Below are positions 8,101 to 17,098 of a DNA stretch of 51,720 nucleotides, piece by piece (the first letter of the stretch is position 1; every line of letters begins with the position of its first letter). The notes under the pieces are model-generated. The model did not search any database and had not been told where the DNA came from. It worked only from the letters and a program-made list of their open reading frames with translations. The DNA is taken from contig CABTWP010000009.1 in assembly GCA_902488525.1 (NCBI GenBank), forward strand, positions 1 to 51,720, written 5' to 3'. The position numbers and the translations under genes are program-made. This DNA comes from an uncultured Collinsella sp. GTDB taxonomy: Bacteria > Actinomycetota > Coriobacteriia > Coriobacteriales > Coriobacteriaceae.

Positions 8101-9746
8101 CGCTGATCACCCTCGCGCGACCAGGGAAGGCGGATACGCGGGCGCTCGGTACGCGTTGCACGGTCGGCGACCATATCGCTCCAAGGGCCGACGGCGCACC
8201 CCAGTTCCACGAGCATCTCGCGCGTAGCCTCGCGCACGCTGGTCGCAAAAGCGCTGGTCTGCCCCACTGCCTCGTCAGCGCGTCCAAACGCCATGAGCGC
8301 GGCGAGATCCTGCCCGCCATCGGCGATATGAATCTTGGAGCTCAACGCACAGGCAATCTCAAAGCGCATGGCGACGTCCTCGTCTGCCCCGCGCGCACCG
8401 AACCGGTTGAACACGGCGCTCATGCGCGTGCGCGGCACACCCACTCGACTTGCCAGTTCAATGACGCGCGACGCCGATGTCGCGGACGACACCGCCGCAT
8501 CGCCAACGACCAGGCAGCGGTCGCTCGCCGCCACCGCAGCCGCCACGGCATCACCCCAAAAGACCGAGGTGTCGACAAAGACCACGTCGGATTCGCGACG
8601 CAGAACATCAAGCAGTAGCTCCACCGGACGTGCCATGAGCTCGGCTTGCTCGGGCGCCGCGACGGGACCCCAGAGCGTAACGCCCGGCGCCACGCGCATC
8701 GATGCGGCTACGATATCTGGCTCGGCGAGGACGCCCGCCGCCGACGGCTCGATAAGTGCCGCCATATCGCGCGGAGCATCGACGCCTAACAAGTCGTAAA
8801 GGTTTCCAAACATCAGGTCCAGGTCGAGCACGGCGGCACGCAAGCCCAACAGCGACGATGTGTGTGCCATGGTGGCAACGATCGTCGACTTGCCGCAACC
8901 GCCCGAACCCGAAATGGCGCAGATGACCGGAGCTCGGTGCGGCGAAGCGGCAGCGTCTGCCGGCGGCATCGGAGGCGGCGGGGCGGGCGTCGGCGGCAGC
9001 GTCCCCGTCTCCCCCGCCGCAACCACACGCTGCGTCCAAGCCGGCATGGCAGCTTGTTCGGTCTGCGAGGCAGGCTCGTTCTGCACAATCTGCTCATGCT
9101 GCATCAGCGACAACTCGCCGCACCCGGCAAAGCCCTCAACTTCGTCGAGTTCATCCGCCAGATTCACGCCGTGCACGTATCCCAAATCTACAGCCGGGGA
9201 GTCGCCAGCATGCTGCGCCGGCCCTCCAGCGTCATCGTATACAAGGGGGTTCCGGGGGCGCCGACCATGCTCGGCTTCCGCTTTTCCATAATCATCAACA
9301 CGCGGGCCTCTTGTAGCGCGAGGCGCCCCGGGTTCCCTATCAACAAAAGCATCGGGCTCAATCGTCATGCACCGATCGGAATCAACCGCTCCCTCGCCCG
9401 CGCGCCCGTTGCCGCATATACTGTGCGCAGCGATGACCTCGGTCGCCCCTGCGCGAAACAGCCCCTCGATATCCGACGGATCGAGTGCTTCTATCAACAC
9501 GACCACGCGACTCACGCGGCCTTCGGCCGTCAGGCGCGCAACAGTCTTGCGCACATCTTCGGTATCGAACAGAGACGCCGCGATGATGGCAGCCCCGCGG
9601 CGCGACGGAAACGCCCGCGCCATGGAAATCAGCCCGTCCAGGTCACCCACGCGAAGCACCTGTGCACCCGCATCACGGCCCTCGACTTCCCGCTGCAACA
9701 GCCCGTAATCGCCGCACGCGCAGCACGCAAGCCAGATCGCCTTCAT
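8097..9746 (-). CDS. tadZ: TadZ/CpaE-like MinD-family ATPase
   Basis: 549 residues. The N-terminus (about 1-115) looks like the atypical receiver domain of CpaE/TadZ. A long linker (about 115-270) rich in Pro, Asp and Gly follows, then a ParA/MinD ATPase with the deviant Walker A SGSGGCGKST (279-288), AVLDLDLMFGNL and DVVFVDTSVFWGD. TadZ proteins localise the pilus machinery at the cell pole. The ATG overlaps the TGA of cpaB (TGATG). The very long low-complexity linker is unusual. Confidence 0.8.
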   Translation of the reverse strand: MKAIWLACCACGDYGLLQREVEGRDAGAQVLRVGDLDGLISMARAFPSRRGAAIIAASLFDTEDVRKTVARLTAEGRVSRVVVLIEALDPSDIEGLFRAGATEVIAAHSICGNGRAGEGAVDSDRCMTIEPDAFVDREPGAPRATRGPRVDDYGKAEAEHGRRPRNPLVYDDAGGPAQHAGDSPAVDLGYVHGVNLADELDEVEGFAGCGELSLMQHEQIVQNEPASQTEQAAMPAWTQRVVAAGETGTLPPTPAPPPPMPPADAAASPHRAPVICAISGSGGCGKSTIVATMAHTSSLLGLRAAVLDLDLMFGNLYDLLGVDAPRDMAALIEPSAAGVLAEPDIVAASMRVAPGVTLWGPVAAPEQAELMARPVELLLDVLRRESDVVFVDTSVFWGDAVAAAVAASDRCLVVGDAAVSSATSASRVIELASRVGVPRTRMSAVFNRFGARGADEDVAMRFEIACALSSKIHIADGGQDLAALMAFGRADEAVGQTSAFATSVREATREMLVELGCAVGPWSDMVADRATRTERPRIRLPWSREGDQR

Positions 9747-10405
9747 CACTCGTCGCCTCCGCTCTTTTTGCCGCGCGCCGTGGCGGGAATCGTCAAGCTG
9801 ACCGTTCCCTTGCCCGAGGCTCCCAGCAGTTCCTTGACGTCTTCGGGGTCAGCCGCCAGCGTCACCCATTCGATCTTGCCCTCGCGCGTGGCACCGGAAT
9901 CCTCACTGGTATCGATCACGTGCGCGCCGCACAGTCGATCGGTTACGCCATCTTTTTGCACGTACACGTCCACATAGCTGCCCACGCCCGTGGCACCGCC
10001 GACCGAGTGCTCGGCATCGACCGCCACCGAAACGGCGACCTTGCCCTTAGGCACCTCGAGCTTGTGGCTCTCGGCCTTGGTGTAGACATTGCAGATCACG
10101 GCGTTTTTGGGAATACGCGAAGTCGTCACGTCGCCGCGCACCTGGCGCAGCTCGGTCGCCGCGTCACGCGGCAGCAGGCTCGTCAGCCATTCCTGGGTTA
10201 TGACATTGGTCTCATCGAGGGTCTCGCCCACATCGATATCGCGCGCCGCGACGCATACCTCGACGCGATCGCCACCGTACTTGGCCAAGGTCTCAGCCTG
10301 GACCTGTTCGGCTTGCGAGCGGATCGACGAGCCGTAAACCATGCAGAGCAGAGCAGCTAGCACGCCCGCGACCAGACTGATGGCGATGCGCTTGCTCTTG
10401 TTCAC
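9746..10405 (-). CDS. cpaB: CpaB/RcpC-like SAF-domain protein
   Basis: 219 residues: one N-terminal membrane segment (about 6-25), a SAF domain starting VEVCVAARDIDVGETLDETN, and a second RcpC-like domain (KLEVPKGKVAVSVAVDAEHS, GSYVDVYVQ). The GTG start is preferred over an ATG five codons upstream because AGAGGAG lies 6 bases before the GTG and inside the longer version. It is the first gene of the Tad operon. In Gram-negatives CpaB works with the secretin; here, with no secretin present, a wall-spanning or periplasm-like role is inferred. Confidence 0.8.
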   Translation of the reverse strand: MNKSKRIAISLVAGVLAALLCMVYGSSIRSQAEQVQAETLAKYGGDRVEVCVAARDIDVGETLDETNVITQEWLTSLLPRDAATELRQVRGDVTTSRIPKNAVICNVYTKAESHKLEVPKGKVAVSVAVDAEHSVGGATGVGSYVDVYVQKDGVTDRLCGAHVIDTSEDSGATREGKIEWVTLAADPEDVKELLGASGKGTVSLTIPATARGKKSGGDE

Positions 10406-10610
10406 GGCCGCTCCTCTCATGGCAGTGCCGGGCGAATGCCCGTACCACCATTGTCTGGGCGGTCAGAGTGCAAAGCGGCGCAATCGCGATCTTGGTTTTC
10501 GATGTCAAACCAATCGCCGACCAAAAGCTGACCAGCCCGTCAAGCTCATGGCAAGGTTTTGGTCAGCACGTCAGCAAACTGCATGTTTCGAGGCTTTTTC
10601 GCAGCAAAAA

Positions 10611-10640
10611 AGCCGTCTCCCGAACAGTTGGGAGACGGCT
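10611..10640 (-). terminator. Terminator after rsgA
   Basis: A perfect 11-base stem (AGCCGTCTCCC / GGGAGACGGCT) with an 8-base loop is followed on the minus strand by a run of T. It ends rsgA and isolates it from the Tad operon. Confidence 0.9.
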
Positions 10641-10657
10641 GTCATAGGAAAAATCAA

Positions 10658-11842
10658 TTACAGATGAACATCGGGATCGAGTATTTGAGCGCTCACGCGC
10701 ATGGATGACGCCAGGTTTTGGAACGTTTCCAGCCGCAGGCTGTCGATCTGTCCGGCGTCCTCGGCCTCGCGAACGGCGCAGCCCGGCTCATGGGTATGTG
10801 TGCAATCGCCAAACCGGCATGCGCGCGATGCCTCGACAATCTCGGGGAAGGCGCGCGCCAGACCCCGCTCGTGACCCACGAGCGGTAGACTGCGCAGGCC
10901 CGGGGCATCGGCGATCACGCCGGCGTCGCCCGGCAGCGCCACCATCACGCGCGCGACGGTAGTGTGACGGCCCTGGTCGTCGCGTTCGCGCACACCGCCG
11001 GTCGCCAACGCATCGTGGCCCAGCAGTGCATTGAGCAGCGTCGACTTGCCGGCACCCGACTCGCCCAGAATCATGGCGCAGCTCCCGGCAGGCACGCAGG
11101 CGCGCACCTCGTCCAAGCCGAGGCCCTCGGCAGAAGACGTCACGATCACGCGCACGACCGGACCCACCAGACGGCGCACGCGGTCCAGATCGCGCTCGAG
11201 CTCATCGGCCTCGCAGCGGTCGGCCTTGGTGAGCACCACCACCGGCTCGGCATCGCAATCGAGCGCCAGCACCAGTGAGCGCGCCACGCGATCGAGCAGC
11301 ACCTCGCCGGCGCCGAGCGCCTGCACGATCAGCACGCTGTCAACGTTGGAGCAGAGCACCTGGCGCTCGCCGCGGGCACGGCCACGCCAACGCTCAAAGC
11401 TCGTACGGCGCGGCAGTACGCACTCGATGACGCCCATGTCGTGCCCGGGAGCACGGCGAACCGCCACGCGGTCGCCCACGGCGGGCAGCAAGACCTCGTC
11501 CTCGCCACGCGACTTGGCAAACCCTACGGCATGCTCGGCACGAAACGCGTCATCGGCAGTTACCACCAGCGGAAACCCGCGGTCCAGGCGCACCACGGCA
11601 CCAAGCTGCATCTGCTCGGGCTCCTCGGCCTGTGCGCAAAAGTCGTCAAATGCAGCCCGCTGAGCCGCATCGACCGGCAGGCCATCGAACGCCGGAACAT
11701 CCTGCAGCGCATCAAGCCCCGGCACGCTTGCCAGCAGCTCCTCAGCAGACGCAGGGGCTTCGGTCGCAAGCTTCCGACGACGGTCACGCTTAGCCCGCGC
11801 CCCCGTCGTCTTTTTCTTCGCCTTAGCCTTAGCCTTGCCCAC
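10658..11842 (-). CDS. rsgA: Ribosome small-subunit GTPase RsgA
   Basis: 394 residues, a circularly permuted GTPase of 30S maturation. An N-terminal Lys/Arg/Ala-rich tail (about 1-35) precedes the OB domain. Then come G4 (VLTKADR), G5-like SSAEG, the P-loop GESGAGKSTLLNAL, switch region GRHTT, G3 DAPGLRSL and the zinc motif C-x4-C-x-H-x5-C (ACRFGDCTHTHEPGC). The GTG start has GGGAGG 6 bases upstream; upstream in-frame codons run through the preceding terminator hairpin. It is monocistronic between two terminators. Confidence 0.93.
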   Translation of the reverse strand: MGKAKAKAKKKTTGARAKRDRRRKLATEAPASAEELLASVPGLDALQDVPAFDGLPVDAAQRAAFDDFCAQAEEPEQMQLGAVVRLDRGFPLVVTADDAFRAEHAVGFAKSRGEDEVLLPAVGDRVAVRRAPGHDMGVIECVLPRRTSFERWRGRARGERQVLCSNVDSVLIVQALGAGEVLLDRVARSLVLALDCDAEPVVVLTKADRCEADELERDLDRVRRLVGPVVRVIVTSSAEGLGLDEVRACVPAGSCAMILGESGAGKSTLLNALLGHDALATGGVRERDDQGRHTTVARVMVALPGDAGVIADAPGLRSLPLVGHERGLARAFPEIVEASRACRFGDCTHTHEPGCAVREAEDAGQIDSLRLETFQNLASSMRVSAQILDPDVHL

Positions 11843-11891
11843 AAATGCCTCCCAGCACCCAAAATCACAACTGAGCAGGTATTTTACCCAC

Positions 11892-11927
11892 AAAAAAGAG
11901 TCGGTCGAGCAATCGCTCGACCGACTC
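11892..11927 (-). terminator. Terminator after the calcium ATPase gene
   Basis: A perfect 13-base stem (GAGTCGGTCGAGC / GCTCGACCGACTC) with a 4-base loop is followed on the minus strand by TTTTTT. It lies between rsgA and the ATPase gene. Confidence 0.88.
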
Positions 11928-11990
11928 ACACACTTTCCCTCAGCCCTTTATCATCCGCGCGGGAGAAAAGCCAGCAAGGACACCGCAGGG

Positions 11991-12079
11991 CCCGCCCGCC
12001 GGGAGGGGTTTCCTAAGGGCACATCCCGCAGCCGCAAAGCGGCGAGGACGTGCCCGTGGAAACCCCGCAGGCGGTCGGG
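11991..12079. repeat. Long imperfect hairpin element
   Basis: Four nested complementary arm pairs line up: 11991-12000 with 12070-12079 (one mismatch), 12005-12013 with 12058-12066 (perfect), 12017-12022 with 12050-12055 (perfect), and 12031-12035 with 12039-12043. The whole can fold into one rod of about 89 bases just after the stop codon of the ATPase gene and before its terminator. No protein is encoded. It may be a repeat element or a stabilising 3' structure. Confidence 0.6.
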
Positions 12080-12093
12080 GCCGGACAGGTACG

Positions 12094-14775
12094 TTACTCT
12101 TTCTCCACTGCGCGCATGATCGCCTTGTAGATCTCCATCAGCGGGATGATCAGGAAGGCCAAGCCCAGCGCGGCGATAACGCCCTTAAGCTCAAGCGTCA
12201 CGGGGCCAAAGAACATCTCGGCAAGCGTCGGCTGCACGGTTACGATCACCGTCAGCACCAGCGCCAGCGCGGCCGAAGCCCACAGCCACTTGTTCTGCTT
12301 CTTCATGCTAAACAGCGACGCACGACGGCTGCGCATATTAAAGCAGTGGAAGATCTCGACCATGTTGAGCGTGATGAAGGCCATCATCACGCCTTCCTCG
12401 TCGGCATTACCGGCGATCATATCGGCGATGTGGATGTAGCCCATGTCAAAGTACACGCCCACAAAGAAGCTCGCCAGCACCAGCACGGTGATGATTAGGC
12501 CCTGGACCACGCAGTCCAGACCCATATGTCCGGCAAAGACACCGTCCTTGGCGTTGCGCGGCTTGCGCTTCATGATGTCGCCCTCGGCATCCTCCATGCC
12601 CAGCGCGAGCGCGGGGAAGCAGTCGGTGACCAGGTTCACCCACAGCAGCTGCACCGGCTGGAAGATGGTAAAGCCGATGAGCGTGGCGATGAATACCGAG
12701 AAGACCTCGGCAAGGTTGGCCGAAAGCAGGAACTGGATGACCTTGCGGATGTTGTCGTAGATGCGACGGCCCTCTTCGCAGGCACCGATGATGGTGGCGA
12801 AGTTGTCGTCGGCAAGCACCATGTCAGCGACGTTTTTGGTGACATCGGTACCGGTGATGCCCATGCCCACACCGATGTCGGCGCGCTTGATGGACGGGGC
12901 ATCGTTGACGCCGTCGCCCGTCATGGCGACGATCTGGTCGCGCGACTTCCAAGCCTCGACGATGCGGGTCTTATGCTCGGGCTGGACACGAGCGTACACG
13001 CCGTAGTCCTCGATGTGCGCGTCGAGCTCCTCGTCGCTCATGCGGTCGAGGTCGGCGCCGGTGATGGCCTGGCTGCGATCGGCGACGATGCCCAGCTGCT
13101 TGGCGATGGCCACGGCGGTGTCGATGTGGTCGCCCGTAATCATGACAGTGCGGATGCCGGCGTCGTGCGCCTCGCGGATAGCGTCGGCCACCTCGGGACG
13201 GACCGGGTCGATCATGCCGGACAGGCCGCAGAAGACCAAGTCGTGCTCAAGCGCAGCGGGGCTGCAGTCGGCGGGAACCTCGGTGTAGGTGCGGCTCGCC
13301 AGCGCCAGCACGCGCAGGGCCTCATCGGCCATGGCCTTGTTGGCTGCCACGAGCTCGGCGCGGCGCTCCTCAGTCAGGGGGACGACCTTATCGCCCTCGT
13401 AGATATGGGTGCACAGGCCGATCACCACGTCGGGCGCGCCCTTGGTGTACTGCTCGTACTCGCCGTCCAGGGTCTCGACGACCACGGACATCATCTTGCG
13501 GCCCGAGTCGAACGGGGCCTCGCCCACGCGCGGGTGCTCGGCAGTCAGGCCAGTAAGACCAGCCTTGCCAGCGTCGTTGACGAGTGCGCACTCGGTCGGC
13601 TCGCCCACGGCCTCGCCCAGCTCCTCGTCCCACTGGGCATCGGAGCACAGCGCCATGCCGGCCAGGAACTTCTCCTTGGGCGCAGCGAGCTCGTGCTTGA
13701 CGACGGTCATCTTGTTCTGGGTAAGCGTGCCGGTCTTGTCCGAGCAGATGGTCTGCGTGCAGCCGAGCGTCTCGACAGCAGAAAGCTTACGGATGATTGC
13801 CTGACGCTTGGCCATCTTGGTTACGCCGAGCGAAAGGACGATGGTCACGACGGCGACCAGGCCCTCGGGGATGGCGGCGACGGCGAGCGAGACGGCGACC
13901 ATAAAGGTGTCGAGCAGGGCAGTCGGGTCGGTAAGGACGTTACCCACGCCGTGACGGATGATGTCGACGCCAAAGATCACGACGCAGATGACGATAACCA
14001 TAATGGTAAGAATACGGCTGAGCTCGGCGAGCTTCACCTGCAGCGGCGTGAGCTCTTCCTTGGCCTCGGCCAGGGCGCCAGCGATCTTACCCATCTCGGT
14101 ATCCATGCCGGTGCCGACCACGACGGCACGGCCACGACCGTACACCACGGTGGAGCCCATGTAGCACATGTTCTTGCGGTCGCCGAGCGGCACGTCGTCG
14201 GTGCCCGCGGCAAGCTCAATCACGTTGGCGTGCTTCTCGACCGGCACGGACTCGCCGGTCAGTGCGGCCTCTTCGATCTTCATCGTGGCGCTCTCGAGGA
14301 CGCGGCAGTCGGCCGGGACGGAGTCGCCCGCCTCGAGCATAATCACGTCACCGGGCACGAGCTCGGCGCTCGGCAGGTGCACGAGCTTGCCGTCGCGCAG
14401 CACCTTGGACTGCGCCGCGCTCATTTCCTGCAGGGCCTCGAGAGCTTCCTCGCTCTTGGCTTCCTGGACCACGCCCAGCACCGAGTTGACGATAACGACG
14501 AACATGATGATGGCGACGTCGGCAAAATCGGGCTCGCCCTTGACCATGCCCGTAAGTGCGCTGATAACGGCGGCAACGATCAGCATGATGACCATGGGGT
14601 CTGCCATCTGCTCAAAGAAGCGCTTCCACAGCGGCGTCTTCTCGGCTTCCTCAAGCTTGTTAGGGCCTGTCTTGGCGAGGCGCGACGACGCCTCGTCGTT
14701 GCTCAGGCCGAGGTTCTCATCGACACCCTGGTCGCTGAGTACCTCCGCCGCGGCGGACAGGTATTCCTTTTGCAT
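12094..14775 (-). CDS. Calcium-type P-type ATPase (P2)
   Basis: 893 residues with the full P2 plan: cation ATPase N-terminal domain, paired membrane helices (about 58-105), actuator TGES (173-176), membrane helices with AAIPEGLVAVV (about 300-310), phosphorylation site CSDKTGTLTQNK (Asp346), nucleotide-binding domain, the hinge MTGDGVNDAPSIKRADIG, and M5-M10 with LLWVNLVTDCFPALALG. The PEGL and NLVTD residues fit a Ca2+ (SERCA/PMR1-like) pump rather than a heavy-metal or K+ pump. It probably exports Ca2+, though Mn2+ is possible. The start is fixed by AGGAGGGG; that site is inside a hairpin (see 14786-14839). Confidence 0.88.
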   Translation of the reverse strand: MQKEYLSAAAEVLSDQGVDENLGLSNDEASSRLAKTGPNKLEEAEKTPLWKRFFEQMADPMVIMLIVAAVISALTGMVKGEPDFADVAIIMFVVIVNSVLGVVQEAKSEEALEALQEMSAAQSKVLRDGKLVHLPSAELVPGDVIMLEAGDSVPADCRVLESATMKIEEAALTGESVPVEKHANVIELAAGTDDVPLGDRKNMCYMGSTVVYGRGRAVVVGTGMDTEMGKIAGALAEAKEELTPLQVKLAELSRILTIMVIVICVVIFGVDIIRHGVGNVLTDPTALLDTFMVAVSLAVAAIPEGLVAVVTIVLSLGVTKMAKRQAIIRKLSAVETLGCTQTICSDKTGTLTQNKMTVVKHELAAPKEKFLAGMALCSDAQWDEELGEAVGEPTECALVNDAGKAGLTGLTAEHPRVGEAPFDSGRKMMSVVVETLDGEYEQYTKGAPDVVIGLCTHIYEGDKVVPLTEERRAELVAANKAMADEALRVLALASRTYTEVPADCSPAALEHDLVFCGLSGMIDPVRPEVADAIREAHDAGIRTVMITGDHIDTAVAIAKQLGIVADRSQAITGADLDRMSDEELDAHIEDYGVYARVQPEHKTRIVEAWKSRDQIVAMTGDGVNDAPSIKRADIGVGMGITGTDVTKNVADMVLADDNFATIIGACEEGRRIYDNIRKVIQFLLSANLAEVFSVFIATLIGFTIFQPVQLLWVNLVTDCFPALALGMEDAEGDIMKRKPRNAKDGVFAGHMGLDCVVQGLIITVLVLASFFVGVYFDMGYIHIADMIAGNADEEGVMMAFITLNMVEIFHCFNMRSRRASLFSMKKQNKWLWASAALALVLTVIVTVQPTLAEMFFGPVTLELKGVIAALGLAFLIIPLMEIYKAIMRAVEKE

Positions 14776-14785
14776 ATAGAGTCCC

Positions 14786-14839
14786 CTCCTGGGATTCGGG
14801 CCACTCAGCAGATTGATGCCCGATCATAATTCCCAGGAG
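14786..14839 (-). promoter_or_regulatory. 5' leader hairpin covering the ATPase ribosome binding site
   Basis: On the minus strand CTCCTGGGA (14831-14839) is perfectly complementary to TCCCAGGAG (14786-14794), and the inner CGGGC/GCCCG (14818-14822 with 14797-14801) adds five pairs. The 3' arm contains the AGGAG of the ribosome binding site, 11 bases before the ATG. Folding would hide the site; a switch, thermosensor or coupling to translation is inferred. Confidence 0.5.
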
Positions 14840-15216
14840 AAGGGCAAGGGCTCATCAAGGCTGCCGTGCTGAGCGGCAGTTGATAGTGGAGCTATGGTAC
14901 CCCAAAGCGACGCGTCTAGCCAAAACATTCCATCTGGAAACACGGCACAGGCGCAACGGTGCAGACAGTGTGATGCTCAAGATTGATAAAACGTTTTTTC
15001 TTCGGCGCATCATCGAACTAAAATATCGCCCAGATAGCAGCGGTTAGAACGGTTGGTAAAGTTTTTGCATATACCGTTTTTTCGCAAAAAATGAACTTCT
15101 AATTCGGCATACGGTCGATTTTTTGGGGTATTCGGTCGGCATTTCGTTATAATCATCTCAGTTTTATTTCTTATGGTTTATCTATCAGCGCAAGACGATG
15201 TCAGATGGAGGTCTGA
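14840..15216. other. Intergenic region upstream of pyk
   Basis: No gene is seen. It is AT-richer than its surroundings and carries the pyk promoter. Two related octamers, TACGGTCG and TTCGGTCG, lie 21 bases apart (15110-15138, two helical turns), with a TACCG on the opposite sense further upstream near 15072. These could be operator half-sites. The pyk ribosome site GGAGG sits in the loop of a small hairpin, TCAGA-TGGAGG-TCTGA, directly before the ATG. Confidence 0.4.
15123..15153 (+). promoter_or_regulatory. Promoter of pyk
   Basis: A perfect -10 TATAAT (15148-15153) has a weak -35 TTGGGG 19 bases upstream. Transcription would start about 55 bases before the pyk ATG. Confidence 0.55.
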
Positions 15217-16677
15217 ATGTACAAGCGCACCAAGATTGTATGCACCATGGGTCCCGCCTGCGATAGCGACGAGACCATCCGCGAGATGATCAAGGCGGGC
15301 ATGAACGTCGCCCGTTTTAACTTCTCGCACGGATCCTACGACGAGCACCACGGTCGCATCGAGCGCGTCCGTCGTATTTCCAAGGAGCTCGGCATGCCCG
15401 TCGGCATCCTGCTCGACACCAAGGGCCCCGAGGTCCGTACCGGCCTTTTGGTCGACGGCAAGAAGGTTGCCGTCAAGACCGGCGACAAGATCGTCGTCAC
15501 CGCTCAGCCCACGTCCGAGGATTTCCACGGCACCGCTGAGCACATCTCCCTCGACTACCTGGCTCTGCCCTCCGAGGTCGAGAAGGGCTCCCTCATCCTG
15601 ATCGATGACGGTCTGGTTGCCCTCGAGGTCGAGTCCGTCGACGGCCAGGACATGACCTGCGTCGTCAAGAACGACGGCCTGATTGGCGAGCGCAAGGGCG
15701 TCAACATGCCCAACGTCAACATCTCGCTGCCCGCCATCACCGAGCGCGATCGTCAGGACATCCTCTTTGGCCTGACCGAGAACATCGACTACATCGCCGC
15801 TTCCTTCATCCGTGACGGCGAGTCCGTCCGCGGCATCCGCGAGCTTTGCCGCGAGAACGGTGGCGAGCACGTGACGATCTTCCCGAAGATCGAGTGCGCC
15901 CTGGGCGTCGAGAACTTCGACGAGATCCTCGAGGCTTCCGACGGTATCATGGTCGCCCGTGGCGACCTGGGCATCGAGATCAAGCCCGAGCTCGTTCCCC
16001 ACATCCAGAAGGAGATCATCGCTAAGTGCAACGCGGCCTACAAGCCCGTTATCACCGCTACGCAGATGCTCGACTCCATGCAGCAGAACCCGCGCCCGAC
16101 GCGCGCCGAGGTTGCCGACGTTGCTAACGCCATTTACGACGGCACCGACGCCGTCATGCTGTCCGGCGAGTCCGCTGCCGGCAAGTACCCGGTCGAGGCC
16201 GTCAAGATGCAGGCCAGCATTGCTCTCGAGACCGAGAAGTACCTCCCGGCTCACGCTCCGCTCGAGGTTCCGGCTGACGCTCACGGCACCCGCGTCGTCA
16301 ACAACGTTGTGGGTATGTCCGCCGTGAACATGGCCACCACCGTTGGCGCCAAGTGCATCACCGTGCCGACGACCACCGGTCGTACCGCTCGCCTGATCTC
16401 GCACTTCCGTCCCAACATGCCGATCTGCGCGTTCTCCCGCCACGAGTGGGCCGTCCAGCAGATGATCATGTACTGGGGCGTTATCCCGCACCAGGCCGAG
16501 ATTACCCAGGGCACCGTCAACGGCACGATCGTCAAGGCGATCGAGACCGCTAAGGAGCTCGGCTACGTCAAGACTGGCGATTTGACCGTCGCTACCGCCG
16601 GCGATCCCCGCATGAGCGTCCAGCTCGAGGACAAGGTCTCCTCGACCAACGTCGCTTACGTCGCTCAGGTGCGCTAA
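15217..16677 (+). CDS. pyk: Pyruvate kinase
   Basis: 486 residues of usual length. It transfers phosphate from phosphoenolpyruvate to ADP at the end of glycolysis. N-terminal KRTKIVCTMGPACDS, the NFSHG motif of the active site, LLDTKGPEVRTG, the signature VARGDLGIEI and the TQMLDSM stretch are all present; the C-terminal domain holds AKCITVPTTTGRTARLISHFRP. The ATG follows GATGGAGGTCTGA. Codon use is strongly biased to C/G-ending codons, as expected for a highly expressed gene. It has its own promoter and terminator. Confidence 0.96.
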   Translation: MYKRTKIVCTMGPACDSDETIREMIKAGMNVARFNFSHGSYDEHHGRIERVRRISKELGMPVGILLDTKGPEVRTGLLVDGKKVAVKTGDKIVVTAQPTSEDFHGTAEHISLDYLALPSEVEKGSLILIDDGLVALEVESVDGQDMTCVVKNDGLIGERKGVNMPNVNISLPAITERDRQDILFGLTENIDYIAASFIRDGESVRGIRELCRENGGEHVTIFPKIECALGVENFDEILEASDGIMVARGDLGIEIKPELVPHIQKEIIAKCNAAYKPVITATQMLDSMQQNPRPTRAEVADVANAIYDGTDAVMLSGESAAGKYPVEAVKMQASIALETEKYLPAHAPLEVPADAHGTRVVNNVVGMSAVNMATTVGAKCITVPTTTGRTARLISHFRPNMPICAFSRHEWAVQQMIMYWGVIPHQAEITQGTVNGTIVKAIETAKELGYVKTGDLTVATAGDPRMSVQLEDKVSSTNVAYVAQVR

Positions 16678-16705
16678 ATCGCACTTGCAAGCACACTTGC
16701 ATTGC

Positions 16706-16745
16706 AAAGGGCCCGGAAGGCAAAGCCTTCCGGGCCCTTTTTCTG
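16706..16745 (+). terminator. Terminator after pyk
   Basis: A perfect 16-base stem (16706-16721 with 16725-16740) with an AAA loop ends in TTTTT. It is a strong intrinsic terminator 28 bases after the pyk stop. Confidence 0.95.
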
Positions 16746-17098
16746 TGCGCCGATGCCTACCGCACGGCATGACACGCACCCATTTCTTTACCAAAAGCGC
16801 GAAATCCGCCCTCCGAGGCCCAAAAAATAAAGCCCCAAGCGCTAAAAGTGTTCGCCCGGTAGCAAACCCACACCTTAACCGACGCTGCTAAATCGTTTTA
16901 GCAAGAGTCAGATCGACCGCGTTTTCGGAAGTGCGGGGAAAAATTGCTTACCTCCGAACACAAGCCCTTTTATTTCAACAAAACCCCTGATAAAGTTGGC
17001 TCAAATACCGCTTGTGCTTTGCCTGTTTGTCTTTTTCCCCGCACTTCCGAAACCGATAGCCTTTCTAGCCCAAACAACGCTCGAACGATCGGATTGCC
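16746..17098. other. Intergenic region with a 130-base inverted-repeat element
   Basis: No gene is seen in these 353 bases. The feature that stands out is the inverted repeat at 16923-17052. The stretch 16746-16922 shows nothing I can support. Confidence 0.5.
16923..17052. repeat. Inverted repeat with 21-base perfect arms
   Basis: Arms 16923-16943 and 17032-17052 are exact reverse complements (TTTCGGAAGTGCGGGG... and its complement). Inside, CACAAGC and GCTTGTG form a second pair. The AT-rich centre is about 88 bases. It ends 46 bases before the orphan gene at 17099. No target-site duplication is evident. It could be a small non-autonomous element or a cruciform regulatory site. Confidence 0.7.

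Noticed and set aside
10480..10508. Promoter of the Tad operon (perfect -35 TTGACA on the minus strand)
   Set aside because: The -10 position (GATTGC) is poor, so the promoter is not supported; the operon start remains undefined.
12526..14829. Very long reading frame (over 760 codons) opposite the calcium ATPase gene
   Set aside because: Shadow of a GC-biased codon pattern; composition is rich in His, Asp, Gly and Val without domains, and the minus strand encodes a clear P-type ATPase.
15178..16794. Long reading frame opposite pyk
   Set aside because: Shadow of the highly biased pyk codons.
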